Source: JASSUD01 sp031963005 (GTDB lineage: Bacteria; Pseudomonadota; Gammaproteobacteria; Burkholderiales; Burkholderiaceae). Taken from it: a stretch of DNA of 64,000 nucleotides. The notes beneath the pieces were generated by a model. The model was not told the origin of the DNA, did not search any database, and saw nothing but the letters and a program-made list of their open reading frames with translations. The position numbers were made by a program, and so were the translations under genes. Location of the stretch: the NCBI GenBank assembly GCA_031963005.1, contig JASSUL010000001.1:291665-355664 (forward strand). The letters run 5' to 3'. Below are positions 49,475 to 59,195 of this stretch, in pieces (position 1 is the first letter of the stretch; every line of letters begins with the position of its first letter).

Positions 49475-51086
49475 AGGACTTAAAAAGGGATGAAATGGCC
49501 GAATGGCCAGCGGAGGCACGATAACGTAACGCCGATTGCAATAGCATACCGTGCAGGAGAAATTTGCCTAACCAAGCTAGGCCAAAGGGAAATCGCGATG
49601 CTTCCCAGAGCGTATTAAAACTTTGTTTATTTTTACTTTTTGCCCTTAGTAATATCTCGAAATCTTCTTTACAAAATAATGGGTTAAAGTTATTGTCTTT
49701 CGCAAGTGTACTAATTACATCATGATTATTTGCATCTATTGCCAATGCCAATAACTCTCTTGACATAATATTTCTATAAAATATAGCATGCATTGCGTTA
49801 CCTGGCATAAATATACTTTGATATTTCGCTTGAATCGCAATTTTTAATATCTCAAAATCATAATAATCATTTTTTTTATTATCTTCTATCTGCAAGAGTA
49901 GCTTGACGCTTTGATATTTCTCTGAATTTCTTGCATTCACTAATGTTTCTAAGTGCGTCCTCTCAGATATTGGATCAAATTTACAGATTTTTGCCAAAAC
50001 TTTGACTGCATTGAAGTTATCATTTTTCATAGCGTGAAACAGCGCAATCTCCGCCAATCTATGACTAGTTAGTTTATCTTTTTTAAATAAGAACTGAATA
50101 ATATCAAGGTGCCCTTTTTTTGCAGCAGCATACATCAACATTGCATATTTCAATTCTTCTCCACTACGCATATTAATTGCATGTGGATTTCTTTGATCCA
50201 AAAACTCGACTATAGCGCAGTGCCCTCCTACGGCTGCGTAGTCCAGCATACTACAACCATCCACATCAGTCTTCTTAATAAGATCTTGATCTCTTTCAAT
50301 AAAAAACTGCACTAAGTCAAAATATCCTGCTTGAGCAGCATAGTGCGCAATCGTAGCCCCGTGTTCGTCTTCCTGCTGTAAGATATCTGGCCGCTGATTT
50401 GTCAAAAATTGAATAATCTTGGAAAGATCCTCTTCTCCCCAAGCATCTGGTATATCACTCGTAAAGTATTTCTGAGCAAATGCTTTAAGAAATTTTGCTT
50501 TCCCATAGCAAATAGACCAATGCAAAGGAAGGCATAAATTCCCACCTAAATCGATAGCATCAAGATATAAAATCCGTGAAATCGTCTTGTCCCTTTTCAA
50601 AAACGCTCTTCTAAAATTTAATATTACAAGCTCTTCCTTTTTAGCATTTTCACTTTCACCATACTTAAGATTTAATTTTACCAAAAAATTTTTCTTTGTA
50701 TTAGCTTCACATCCAGAAAATATCCATTTTGAAATGACTTCGAAATCATCTCTTATTTTCTTTATCAAATAGGCATATCTAATGGAATTTTCTAATAAAA
50801 AATTATACTTTAAATATTCCTTACCTTCTTCTATTTTTTGAAATGGGCTTATTAAATCTAAATATTTCTTAGAATAAACAATATCCTGAAATAATCGACA
50901 TGCCATTGAAAAACTGACCAAATCCTTTGGATAATTTTCCAAAAAAATTATAATACGATATAAAATCTCATTTGGAAGCCTAAATAAATTATTTGGCTCA
51001 TAAAGTGTAGGTTGCGCATTTTTAGGCGAATTAGAAGGGTAATTTGTCGAAAGCGGTCCACCTTGGATGGATTCTGCACGGAACAT
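49437..51086 (-). CDS. F-box and ankyrin-repeat protein (probable secreted effector)
   Basis: 549 residues. After a polar N-terminus comes an F-box-like stretch, LFRLPNEILYRIIIFLENYP then DLVSFSMACRLFQDI (about residues 35-70). A helical part follows, then ankyrin repeats from about residue 200: EHGATIAHYAAQAGYFDLVQ, DGCSMLDYAAVGGHCAIVEF, YAMLMYAAAKKGHLDIIQFL, and weaker copies after. The C-terminal 50 residues contain a hydrophobic stretch (FGLAWLGKFLLHGMLL). F-box plus ankyrin is an arrangement known from Legionella AnkB-type effectors and amoeba symbionts. Base use is richer in A+T than in bolA or dnaE. Host SCF binding is inferred; target and export route are unknown. Confidence 0.8.
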   Translation of the reverse strand: MFRAESIQGGPLSTNYPSNSPKNAQPTLYEPNNLFRLPNEILYRIIIFLENYPKDLVSFSMACRLFQDIVYSKKYLDLISPFQKIEEGKEYLKYNFLLENSIRYAYLIKKIRDDFEVISKWIFSGCEANTKKNFLVKLNLKYGESENAKKEELVILNFRRAFLKRDKTISRILYLDAIDLGGNLCLPLHWSICYGKAKFLKAFAQKYFTSDIPDAWGEEDLSKIIQFLTNQRPDILQQEDEHGATIAHYAAQAGYFDLVQFFIERDQDLIKKTDVDGCSMLDYAAVGGHCAIVEFLDQRNPHAINMRSGEELKYAMLMYAAAKKGHLDIIQFLFKKDKLTSHRLAEIALFHAMKNDNFNAVKVLAKICKFDPISERTHLETLVNARNSEKYQSVKLLLQIEDNKKNDYYDFEILKIAIQAKYQSIFMPGNAMHAIFYRNIMSRELLALAIDANNHDVISTLAKDNNFNPLFCKEDFEILLRAKSKNKQSFNTLWEASRFPFGLAWLGKFLLHGMLLQSALRYRASAGHSAISSLFKSFTSFFLQGYRRR

Positions 51087-51271
51087 ATTTAAGCCTAGTG
51101 AAGTTCATTGCTCTCAAAAAAATGCTTCTGAGCTCAAAATAAGATTCATCTTTATTTGCCAAATAAAAAGCCAATAAACAATGCGGGAATTCGCGTATTA
51201 GCGCTTCACTATTAAAAATTGATATCATGGAATGCTTTACTTTCCAACGCCGCGCGTCCACCATCCCCCCC

Positions 51272-52066
51272 ATGGATACCTCTTACTTGATCTCGGTCAT
51301 TGTCACCACCTATAACCGCCCAGATGCGCTTGCACTGGTCCTCAAACATCTATCCGATCAAACGGATTTACATTATGAAATCATCATCGCCGATGATGGC
51401 TCAGGTCCTGAAACTGCTGCAGTCATTCACGCTGCAGCCCAGGCAGCACCTCACTTGCGAGTACATCATGCTTGGCAACCTGATGCAGGTTTTCGTGTAG
51501 CGCAAGCACGCAATCAAGGGATTGCGGCAGCGCGAGGGGATTATTTGATTTTTTTAGATGGGGATTGCATACCACAGCGTGACTTTATCGCCCGCCATCG
51601 CGCTCTAGCCGAAACCGGATATCTGGTCACGGGAAGTCGCATTTTATTAGGCCCAAAGCTCACTGCCGCATTCACTGCTCAGCAAACTTCGCTCAATACC
51701 CTGTCTAAACCATTTTGGATCTGGCAAAGGCTGTGTGGCCGCATGAATAAAGTTTTACCGCTTTTTCTAAAACTTTCCGACTTTCGTCTACGCATACAAC
51801 GCACTTTTCAGTGGCGGGGTATCAAAGGATGCAATTTGGCCGCATGGACAAAAGATGTACAGGCGATTCAAGGCTTTAATGACAACTTTACCGGCTGGGG
51901 GCATGAAGATGCCGACTTTGTTTTACGTTTGCAGCAAACTGGCCTACATCGTAAAAAAGGGTTTCTCGCAACAGAAGTACTACACCTCTGGCACCCGCAA
52001 AGCGCACGCGACCATGTACAAATCAATTATGAGCAAGTGATGCAGCAATGGCAGCATCCAGAATGA
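51272..52066 (+). CDS. Family 2 glycosyltransferase
   Basis: GT-A fold glycosyltransferase of 264 residues from ATG 51272 (MDTSYLISVIVTTYNRPDAL); ATG 51227 would add 15. It has IIADDGSGPETAAVI, the metal-binding DxD in LIFLDGDCIPQRDF, and the acceptor-side motif GWGHEDADFVLRLQQTG, typical of the group with a C-terminal galactosyltransferase-like domain. No membrane helix is visible. It probably adds sugars to lipopolysaccharide or another surface glycan. The substrate is not predictable; the gene is a single one ending 23 bp from the convergent dnaE. Confidence 0.88.
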   Translation: MDTSYLISVIVTTYNRPDALALVLKHLSDQTDLHYEIIIADDGSGPETAAVIHAAAQAAPHLRVHHAWQPDAGFRVAQARNQGIAAARGDYLIFLDGDCIPQRDFIARHRALAETGYLVTGSRILLGPKLTAAFTAQQTSLNTLSKPFWIWQRLCGRMNKVLPLFLKLSDFRLRIQRTFQWRGIKGCNLAAWTKDVQAIQGFNDNFTGWGHEDADFVLRLQQTGLHRKKGFLATEVLHLWHPQSARDHVQINYEQVMQQWQHPE

Positions 52067-52088
52067 TTTGCCGCTTGTACGTATCCCC

Positions 52089-55000
52089 TTAAAAAGCGCG
52101 CTGCGGCTCTTCATAACACACCTCTACCGCTGCACTCCCCCAGGTGTTTTTCAGCGTTATTAATAAGTCATCAGAGGGGTAAATGCGCCACTGGGAGCCC
52201 AATATAAAATTCCCTTCTGCTTTGTCAGTACGGTAGCAAATCTGTATTCCCAAATTGGGTGGGGCGTCAACTTGAGTATCGGTACGAGGCTTATTGGGAG
52301 CGCCATTCTCTACTTTATGTGCAGCCATTCCTACCGCGTCAGGCTGATGAGATAAAAGTTGCTCCTGCAGTTTTGCAACGTCCACAGCTCCTTGTAAAGT
52401 CAGCTTTAAAAAACGCGCAAAACGCGCACGCGCTGCCTCTATAGACATAACGGCTTCCGCTACCACGCGCAAACCCCCTGTAAAGCTGTCTTGCTTGATA
52501 CTGCCCTCTACAATCAATAACTCATCTTCTTTGAAAAGAGCTCTATTTTCGTCATATAACGCATTAAAAATAGTTATTTCAGATAAACCGCTTCCATCAT
52601 CTAACACGACGATCAGCATTTTCCCACGCATGGTCATTTGCGTACGCATACTCATAATGACCCCCGCCATCAGTTTTTGGCGTCCCTCTGTGAGATTTGC
52701 CAACGGCGTTTTTGCAAAACAGCGTATTTCTTTTTTATAGCCTTCGAACGGATGACCCGACACATATAAACCCAGTGCTAATTTTTCTTCTTGGAGTCGA
52801 CGCTTTTCTGACCAAGGCGTATGGGCTACCCGTGCGCAAACACTCCGTATATCCTCCGATAGGCTATCGCCATCGTCATCGCCAAATAAAGCGGGTTGCA
52901 TCGCATTCATACTGGCTTGTTCAGCCGCTTCTAGCATGAGAGGGAGCGTTGCCAATATTTTGGAGCGCTCGGCCTGCCCATTTTCGGATAGGGCATCGAA
53001 TGCACCTGCCCGAATAAGCGCCTCCATGGTGCGACGATTAACCGTTTTACGGTCTACCCGCATACAAAAATCTAATGGACTGTCAAAAGGCCTAGCTTGA
53101 CGTACGCGCACAATTTCTTCAATTGCAGCCTGCCCGCTCCCCTTTATCGCACCTAAACCATATCGGATGGTTTTAGAAGGCTCGCCTGATTCCTCGGCAA
53201 CAGGTTCAAAGCGGTATGCGGAGTAGTTGATATCGGGAGGCAAAATACGCAAGCCATTGCTCACACTATCTTCAAACAATACCTTCACTTTATCGGTATC
53301 ATCCATCGCCAAACTCAAGTTGGCCGCCATAAATGCAGCAAGATGATGGGTTTTAAGCCAAGCTGTTTGATAGGCCAATAACGCATAAGCAGCGGCATGG
53401 GATTTATTAAATCCATACCCCGCAAATTTTTCCATCAAATCAAAAATTTCATCGGCTTTTTCAGCGCTGAGATCATTATGCGCCGCACCTTCACGAAATA
53501 TCGCGCGATGGGCCGCCATTTCTTCGACTTTTTTCTTCCCCATTGCACGGCGCAGCAAATCTGCGCCACCCAGCGAATAGCCGCCAATAATCTGCGCCAT
53601 CTGCATAACCTGCTCTTGGTACACCATAATCCCGTAAGTCTCTTTCAGGACCTGTTCTACACGGGGGTCGGGGTATACCACTTTTTCCCGGCCATGCTTA
53701 CGTGCACAAAAGCTGGGGATAAGATCCATCGGACCCGGACGATAGAGCGCTACAAGCGCAATAATGTCTTCAAAACAATCCGGCTGCGCATCTTTCAGCA
53801 TCCCTTGCATACCCCGACTTTCCAACTGGAATACGGCTACAGTATTCGCAGCTTTGAGCAAGGTAAAAGTCGCCGTATCCTTTAAGGGAATATGCGCCAG
53901 TGTCCATGTCGCTGGCTCAGCATGCAGTTGATGGATATAGCGTTGCGCCCAATCCAAAATCGTCAGTGTGGTGAGCCCTAAGAAGTCGAACTTCACCAAG
54001 CCCATCGCTTCCACATCATCTTTGTCATATTGGCTGATGATGCCGCTTTCATCGCTTTGCGTATACAGCGGACAAAAGTCGGTAAGCTTGCCAGGCGCAA
54101 TAAGCACACCCCCAGCATGCATCCCTACATTTCGAGTAATACCTTCCAGCTTTTGGGCGAGTTCTAAAAGTTGTTGTACTTCTTCCTCTTGATCCCGACG
54201 CTCTACGAGCAAAGGCTCTTCTTTAAGCGCCTCTTCAATGGTGACCAACTTTCCCGGTTTAAAGGGAATCAGCTTCGCAATCCCATCGGTAAAGCCATAC
54301 CCTAAATCCAACACACGGCCCACATCCCGTACCGCAGCTTTAGCCGCCATGGTCCCAAAAGTGGCAATCTGTGAGACCGCTTGTGCACCGTATTTACTGC
54401 GCACATATTGAATCACCCGATCTCGACCCTGCTGACAAAAGTCAATATCAAAGTCGGGCATAGACACCCGTTCTGGATTTAAAAAGCGCTCAAACAGTAA
54501 GTGATATTGCAAGGGATCCAGGTCCGTAATCCCTAATGCATAAGCGACCAAGGACCCTGCTCCTGAACCCCGCCCGGGTCCCACAGGCACTTGATTATTT
54601 TTAGCCCAGTTAATAAAGTCCGCTACGATCAAAAAGTAGCCTTCAAACCCCATTGAAATAATCGTGTCGCACTCGAATTCAAGGCGCTTTGCGTATACCT
54701 CATGGGAAGACAGAGAAGACTCTACAGGCGGCTGAGAAGCCAACTGGTCCGTAGTCGCCCTCTTTCCTTGCTCGCCCTCTTGAGCAGCAACGGCACTTAC
54801 TCCTTGCTCGGTGTTTGGCAATTGCAAACGCTTTGCCAACCCCGCCTGCGCCTCAGCACGTAAATGCGCATCCAGCGTCATCCCTGCAGGAGTCTCAAAA
54901 ATCGGCAACTTAGGCTGCCCTAACTCCAGTTTTAAATTACAGCGCTGGGCAATTTGTACACTATTCGCCAATGCGGCCGGAATATCGGCAAACCGAGCGC

Positions 55001-55739
55001 ACATCTCCTCTTGTGTCTGAAACAATTGCTGTTCCGTAAAACGTTTCTGGCGCTTGACGTTTGCTAAAATCTCCCCTTGTGCAATACATACCCGCGCCTC
55101 ATGCGCCACCATCTGATCCGCTGTCATAAACTGAATCGGATGAGTTGCGACGACCGGTAAGGAATGCGTATGCGCAATCTGCAATACCTGTTGGATATAC
55201 GCTTCCTCCCCTGGAAACCCCGCACGCTGCACTTCAATATAAAAAGCATTCGGAAAAATCTGCGCCCAACGCAATGCAGCACTCTCTGCCAACGCCATAT
55301 TCCCTACGGCCAAAGCTTGCCCAATATCTCCCTCTTGCCCCCCTGAAAGCGCCAACAAACCTTCTGCCAACCCTTCTTCCAGCCATTCCATGCGAATTTC
55401 GGCACGACCCTGGAATTGGTTCGTGAGCCAAGCGCGGCTAAGCAATTCGCAAATATTCAAATATCCCTGCAGATTGCGAACCAATAGCAAAGCACGCGCC
55501 GGCCGATCACGTCGCGCAGTGGTCACCCAGACATCACAGCCTGCAATCGGCTTCACCCGCTGTGCTCGAGCTGCCTTGTAAAACTTCACCAAGCCAAAGG
55601 TATTACTTAAATCGGTCAAAGCTAAAGCCTGCTGCCCATCGGCAGCTGCAGCACGCACAGCATCCTCCAGACGTACAATGCCATCAACAATAGAATATTC
55701 AGAATGCATCCGAAGATGGATAAAGCTAGGTGTAGACAT
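52089..55739 (-). CDS. dnaE: DNA polymerase III subunit alpha
   Basis: Replicative polymerase. The 1216-residue product begins with the PHP domain (FIHLRMHSEYSIVDGIVRLE), followed by the polymerase palm with GPGRGSGAGSLVAYALGITD and RVSMPDFDIDFCQQGRDRVI, the fingers VALYRPGPMDLIPSF, YQEQVMQMAQIIGGYSLGGA and FGYGFNKSHAAAYALL-like stretch, then a helix-hairpin-helix and an OB fold with MRTQMTMRGKMLIVVLDDGS. It is about 55 residues longer than E. coli DnaE; an extra Glu/Gln/Ser/Ala-rich segment lies at about residues 304-345 (54702-54826). Start ATG 55739. Confidence 0.97.
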   Translation of the reverse strand: MSTPSFIHLRMHSEYSIVDGIVRLEDAVRAAAADGQQALALTDLSNTFGLVKFYKAARAQRVKPIAGCDVWVTTARRDRPARALLLVRNLQGYLNICELLSRAWLTNQFQGRAEIRMEWLEEGLAEGLLALSGGQEGDIGQALAVGNMALAESAALRWAQIFPNAFYIEVQRAGFPGEEAYIQQVLQIAHTHSLPVVATHPIQFMTADQMVAHEARVCIAQGEILANVKRQKRFTEQQLFQTQEEMCARFADIPAALANSVQIAQRCNLKLELGQPKLPIFETPAGMTLDAHLRAEAQAGLAKRLQLPNTEQGVSAVAAQEGEQGKRATTDQLASQPPVESSLSSHEVYAKRLEFECDTIISMGFEGYFLIVADFINWAKNNQVPVGPGRGSGAGSLVAYALGITDLDPLQYHLLFERFLNPERVSMPDFDIDFCQQGRDRVIQYVRSKYGAQAVSQIATFGTMAAKAAVRDVGRVLDLGYGFTDGIAKLIPFKPGKLVTIEEALKEEPLLVERRDQEEEVQQLLELAQKLEGITRNVGMHAGGVLIAPGKLTDFCPLYTQSDESGIISQYDKDDVEAMGLVKFDFLGLTTLTILDWAQRYIHQLHAEPATWTLAHIPLKDTATFTLLKAANTVAVFQLESRGMQGMLKDAQPDCFEDIIALVALYRPGPMDLIPSFCARKHGREKVVYPDPRVEQVLKETYGIMVYQEQVMQMAQIIGGYSLGGADLLRRAMGKKKVEEMAAHRAIFREGAAHNDLSAEKADEIFDLMEKFAGYGFNKSHAAAYALLAYQTAWLKTHHLAAFMAANLSLAMDDTDKVKVLFEDSVSNGLRILPPDINYSAYRFEPVAEESGEPSKTIRYGLGAIKGSGQAAIEEIVRVRQARPFDSPLDFCMRVDRKTVNRRTMEALIRAGAFDALSENGQAERSKILATLPLMLEAAEQASMNAMQPALFGDDDGDSLSEDIRSVCARVAHTPWSEKRRLQEEKLALGLYVSGHPFEGYKKEIRCFAKTPLANLTEGRQKLMAGVIMSMRTQMTMRGKMLIVVLDDGSGLSEITIFNALYDENRALFKEDELLIVEGSIKQDSFTGGLRVVAEAVMSIEAARARFARFLKLTLQGAVDVAKLQEQLLSHQPDAVGMAAHKVENGAPNKPRTDTQVDAPPNLGIQICYRTDKAEGNFILGSQWRIYPSDDLLITLKNTWGSAAVEVCYEEPQRAF

Positions 55740-55937
55740 GCGCTAAACGTAAAACAAGGAAGGGAAAATGATCAGGAACGCATATGGTATACGCAAACTG
55801 GAGAGACTATTCTTTTCAGTATAAAAGAGTGATGGCATCACGCAGATAAAATAGAAATCCATAATGTGAGGCCCTTGCAGCCCAAAGACTTTTTGCGCAT
55901 CTTCATACGGCATGGTATGCCCATTGGCACTATTGCA

Positions 55938-56432
55938 CTATTGTTTTTTCAGGCAGGCCAACACGCCACGCAATCCATATTCCACTGCCTGCAAGCGTAC
56001 TTGCTGCCTATCTCCTTTGAATTGTACGGTTTCACAATGTGTTTGGTCACGGTAACTCCAGCCAAAACACACCGTTCCTATAGGCTTATCTTCACCGCCA
56101 TCCGTAGGACCTGCAATACCCGTAATAGATAATGCGATATGCGATCGGCTATGGTGCAATGCACCCTCAGCCATAGCACGCGCTACTGGCTCACTCACAG
56201 CGCCGTATTGTTTAATCAGCGTAGCAGGCACTCCTAACATCTCCGTTTTAGAGGGAATGGAATACGTGACAAAACCACGATCAAACCAGTCTCCACTTCC
56301 TGAAGCCGTTGTGATAGTTGCCGCAACCAATCCTCCTGTACAAGATTCTGCTGTACTAAGCAGCCATTGTGCTGCACGTAATTGCTCGCCAAGCTGGCGA
56401 ACCAGCGTAGAAAATACATGATCTTTATCCAT
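55938..56432 (-). CDS. pncC: Nicotinamide-nucleotide amidase (PncC/CinA C-terminal family)
   Basis: Converts nicotinamide mononucleotide to nicotinate mononucleotide in pyridine-nucleotide recycling. From ATG 56432 (MDKDHVFSTLVRQLGEQL) the product is 164 residues; the frame is open 19 codons upstream to 56489. Motifs are LLSTAESCTGGLVAATITTA with the catalytic serine, FDRGFVTYSIPSKTEMLGV, YGAVSEPVARAMAEGAL and LSITGIAGPTDGGEDKPIGT. It lacks the N-terminal molybdopterin-binding-like CinA domain, as in stand-alone PncC. Confidence 0.94.
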   Translation of the reverse strand: MDKDHVFSTLVRQLGEQLRAAQWLLSTAESCTGGLVAATITTASGSGDWFDRGFVTYSIPSKTEMLGVPATLIKQYGAVSEPVARAMAEGALHHSRSHIALSITGIAGPTDGGEDKPIGTVCFGWSYRDQTHCETVQFKGDRQQVRLQAVEYGLRGVLACLKKQ

Positions 56433-56733
56433 CCTATCCGTTCCCCAATGCGACAACCTGGTCTTGCCGTTTTTGTACAGCTTACACATCTAATATAGTG
56501 CTTAAACGTATACGTAAGGGCCAAAAATGATTTATTCCATCCCTAAGAACCCGTTCATAATCTCCAGAAATTTAGACCATTACTAAAGCAAATAGCAATG
56601 TGCCTATGATGTGAAGATAGGTCTGTAGATCCAAGAAGATGACGAAGACATAGGACAGATCTTCAGCACAAAAATGGCCAAGACACCTCCCCTATATAGA
56701 AACCAATACGCATAAATATCCTGCGCAAAGTCC

Positions 56734-56763
56734 TGTACATACGCTAAAATTCTTTGCTATAAT
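56734..56763 (+). promoter_or_regulatory. Predicted promoter of tRNA-Asn
   Basis: TGTACA-like -35 (56734-56739) and a perfect TATAAT -10 (56758-56763), 18 nt apart, ending 11 bp before the tRNA. Confidence 0.7.
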
Positions 56764-56774
56764 CGCTTTTTTAT

Positions 56775-56850
56775 TCCTCGATAGCTCAGTCGGTAGAGCG
56801 ACGGACTGTTAATCCGCAGGTCCCAGGTTCGAGCCCTGGTCGGGGAGCCA
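56775..56850 (+). tRNA. tRNA-Asn (anticodon GTT)
   Basis: 76-nt cloverleaf with a 7-bp acceptor stem (TCCTCGA with TCGGGGA, G-U tolerant), D-arm TAGCTCAGTCGGTAGAGC, anticodon loop CTGTTAA with anticodon GTT, T-arm CCAGGTTCGAGCCCTGG, and an encoded CCA end at 56848-56850. An ideal terminator follows at 56857. Confidence 0.96.
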
Positions 56851-56856
56851 TATTCT

Positions 56857-56886
56857 AAAAGGCCTACAGCGATGTAGGCCTTTTTT
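56857..56886 (+). terminator. Rho-independent terminator after tRNA-Asn
   Basis: Perfect 11-bp stem (AAAAGGCCTAC at 56857-56867, GTAGGCCTTTT at 56874-56884) with a 6-nt loop and six T. Confidence 0.9.
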
Positions 56887-57249
56887 ATTTGCTCCGCAAT
56901 TTCTATTTTTGAGGGCTATTCGACGCCTTGGTAATCCTTTTTTATGCATGAAAATGGGGTGCTGAAATCGCCTTATTTTTACAAAAAAAGCTACCTAAGA
57001 AAAATCAAATTGGCTTCCATCTTTTAGAAAAATTGTCCCTAGTTTCCCCTCATTTGTTCCACGATTTGTCCCAAGCTATGACACTTGATCATGCTCACTG
57101 ACAAGCAGCGGTTTCTGGTCGTAGCTTGGAGCGCGCGGAGAGTGCCTTAATACGGTATAGAAAAGCAAATAGATCGCATCGCTACTTATATTAAAAAATT
57201 AAATTATAAAAAATCTCTATAAAAGCACAGCCAATATTATTAATGGAAT
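56887..57249. other. Stretch after tRNA-Asn with no recognised gene
   Basis: 363 bp. Such sites are common targets for integrases, but I find no integrase, no repeat of the tRNA 3' end, and no coding sequence here. From this point the sequence becomes more AT-rich and accessory in content. Confidence 0.4.
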
Positions 57250-57939
57250 CTAACGATCATTGTTATTTTCAGGTAACAAAGCAGCCATAAGTCTAGCTTC
57301 CATATGATTCAACTGAGCTCTAAGATCTTGATTTTCAGTTACTAGCCCTTGGTTATATTGAATAAGATCTACACGATCTTGCATAATTTCTCTATTATTT
57401 TGCAGAAGCTCCGCATTGTTTTGCATAATTTCTCTATTGTTTTGAAGATGCCCTATGCCATCCAGAAGACCTGCGGTTATTCTGGACATCCCACCTAATA
57501 ACAATAAATTATCTCCATCAACGAGTGGCATGGCTGCTATTGCTTCATTTATATCCCCCTGCAATTGCACCGCGTCTGTTGCCATTTCATTTAAAGTTTC
57601 TTTACTAGCGTGTCTATCTGCATTGAGCTCTATAGATGACTCACGCTCAACCACGTCGATCAAGCGCTCCATGAGCAATACCGTTCTACTTGCAATGCCC
57701 CCTATAGGTCTGACTAACGCTTTTTCCAAATCACGCGCAATCTCTCCTAAAGGTCTTATCGTCATTTTCTCCACGCCACGCGCAACTTCGCCCAGAGGTC
57801 TTATCGTGACTTTCTCTAATTCACGTGCTATTTCGCCTAAGGGCCTTATCGCCACTTTCTCAACGCCTCGAGCCACTTCCCCTAGAGGCCTTATCGTCAC
57901 TTTCTCTACTTCACGAAGAACACTTTCCACTACACCCAT
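57250..57939 (-). CDS. Tandem-repeat coiled-coil protein of unknown function
   Basis: 229 residues in two repeat blocks. Residues about 5-80 are five copies of a 15-residue unit, V/LEK-V-TIRPLGE-V/I-AR-G/E (45 bp in DNA); units alternate between GVEK and LEK versions, so the true period may be 30. After a middle part (about 85-165) the C-terminus has heptads: NNREIMQ, NNAELLQ, NNREIMQ, DRVDLIQ, YNQGLVT, ENQDLRAQL, which predict a coiled coil. No signal peptide or membrane helix. An excellent ribosome site, AGGAGG, lies 6 nt before the ATG, so the gene is well expressed or recently active. No homologue is recognised; oligomer scaffold or host-directed protein are both possible. Confidence 0.75.
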   Translation of the reverse strand: MGVVESVLREVEKVTIRPLGEVARGVEKVAIRPLGEIARELEKVTIRPLGEVARGVEKMTIRPLGEIARDLEKALVRPIGGIASRTVLLMERLIDVVERESSIELNADRHASKETLNEMATDAVQLQGDINEAIAAMPLVDGDNLLLLGGMSRITAGLLDGIGHLQNNREIMQNNAELLQNNREIMQDRVDLIQYNQGLVTENQDLRAQLNHMEARLMAALLPENNNDR

Positions 57940-58146
57940 TATTGCCTCCTTGAACTAAAAAACTAGAAAAATAAATCCCCAACTTAAATTATTTAACTAA
58001 TACCCTTAATTATTTATAACTTTAAAAAAAAATATAAATAGCATAAGATAATTACTTTTCTTATCCAAGATAAACATAAATTTATGCTAGATGATGGGGG
58101 TAGCAAAATCAAGAAATTTGAGCATAGACAAGCAGGCCTTCAGTTT

Positions 58147-58854
58147 TTAAGAAAGCAGCCCAAGCAAGAGAATAGCGGCGATAATAGTGATTGCTCCCCC
58201 TAGACGAGTGGCTATTTGCGCAAACGGCATCAACTCTAGGCGGTAGACTGCAGACAGTATCGCCACGTTACCAATACCGCCCATACCGCTGTGGCAGGCG
58301 TTAATGATTGCGCTTTCAATCGGATATAAACCGACCCATTTGCCTATAAAAAATCCCACGGTGGTTAATGTGCAAACCGTCGCCGTAATGGTGGCGATAT
58401 TGGCCAAGGTAAAGCCAGCTAATAGGTCGTTCCACGGCGTAATAGTGATTCCGATTGCAAAGAAAGCAAAGGATAAGTTACCACCGTCGAAAAAAAACAG
58501 TAAACCGTACGAGCGCCGCCTTCCATCTTAGGCAAAATGGCATAAGTTAGCTTGGCAAGCACCGCAAGAAAGAGCATCGCTACTGGTACGGGTAAGCCAA
58601 TCAGCTTATGCACGAGTATTCCAAACATATATAAACAAATCGCGATCATGCCCGCGGCGGCAATATGTTCCATCGTGACCGGAGGAAGCGTCGATAGGGT
58701 TTGTGGATATACCCTTGTCAGCATTAGATAAGCGACCTTTGTCACTATAGCGGGCATGACGCTTACCGAACTGGTTAAGCAAATTGGCGCAGATAATCGC
58801 CATCAAATTGCCGAGCACAATAGCGGGTGGTCCTACCCCAAAAAACCGGCCCAT
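58147..58854 (-). pseudogene. 2-hydroxycarboxylate transporter (CitS/MaeN family), broken
   Basis: The C-terminal half of a 2HCT carrier lies in three frames: VLGNLMAIICANLLNQFGKR (58740-58850), then PAIVTKVAYLMLTRVYPQTL to MEGGARTV (about 58510-58755), then FAIGITITPWNDLLAGFT and the family motif HSGMGGIGNVAILSAVYRLE to the stop at 58147. There are frameshifts near 58735 and 58475. The N-terminal half is missing because the IS3 element begins at about 58855. The intact protein would have taken up citrate or malate. Confidence 0.85.
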
Positions 58855-58905
58855 TCAAAAGTAGAAAAATTGGGCACAATTTCATACTTATAAGGAGGTT
58901 GTGCC

Positions 58906-59172
58906 GTGAAGAAATCACGCTATACAGAAGAGCAAATAGCGTTTGCGTTAAGACAAACGGAAGTGAGGATATCGGTCGAAGAAGTCTGCAGAAAGATGGG
59001 TATTTCAGATGCAACGTTCTATAACTGGCGTAAGAAGTATGGGGGACTGGGCCCCTCGGAGCTACGACGTCTGAAGCCACTAGAAGAAGAGAACAATAAA
59101 CTAAAACGCTTAGTAGCCGATTTATCCTTGTATAAGGCCATGTTACAGGATGTACTCTCAAAAAAGCTCTAA
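58906..59172 (+). CDS. IS3-family transposase OrfA
   Basis: 88-residue helix-turn-helix protein, intact. It starts at a GTG at 58906 behind a strong AAGGAGG site: MKKSRYTEEQIAFALRQTEV, then SVEEVCRKMGISDATFYNWR and a leucine-rich tail with LKRLVADLSLYKAMLQDVL. This is the OrfA of the IS407/IS51 branch. In these elements the DDE enzyme is made by frameshift fusion with OrfB, which is broken here, so OrfA alone could at most repress or bind the ends. Confidence 0.93.
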   Translation: MKKSRYTEEQIAFALRQTEVRISVEEVCRKMGISDATFYNWRKKYGGLGPSELRRLKPLEEENNKLKRLVADLSLYKAMLQDVLSKKL

Positions 59173-59195
59173 AGCCTTCTCAATGAAAAGCCTGT

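Noticed and set aside
56850..57249. Possible integrase attachment site at the 3' end of tRNA-Asn
   Set aside because: I found no second copy of the tRNA 3' end and no integrase in the window; kept only as a question in the island finding.
57700..57930. 45-bp direct repeats that might be iterons or an origin
   Set aside because: They encode the in-frame 15-residue protein repeats and are not accompanied by DnaA boxes or a rep gene.
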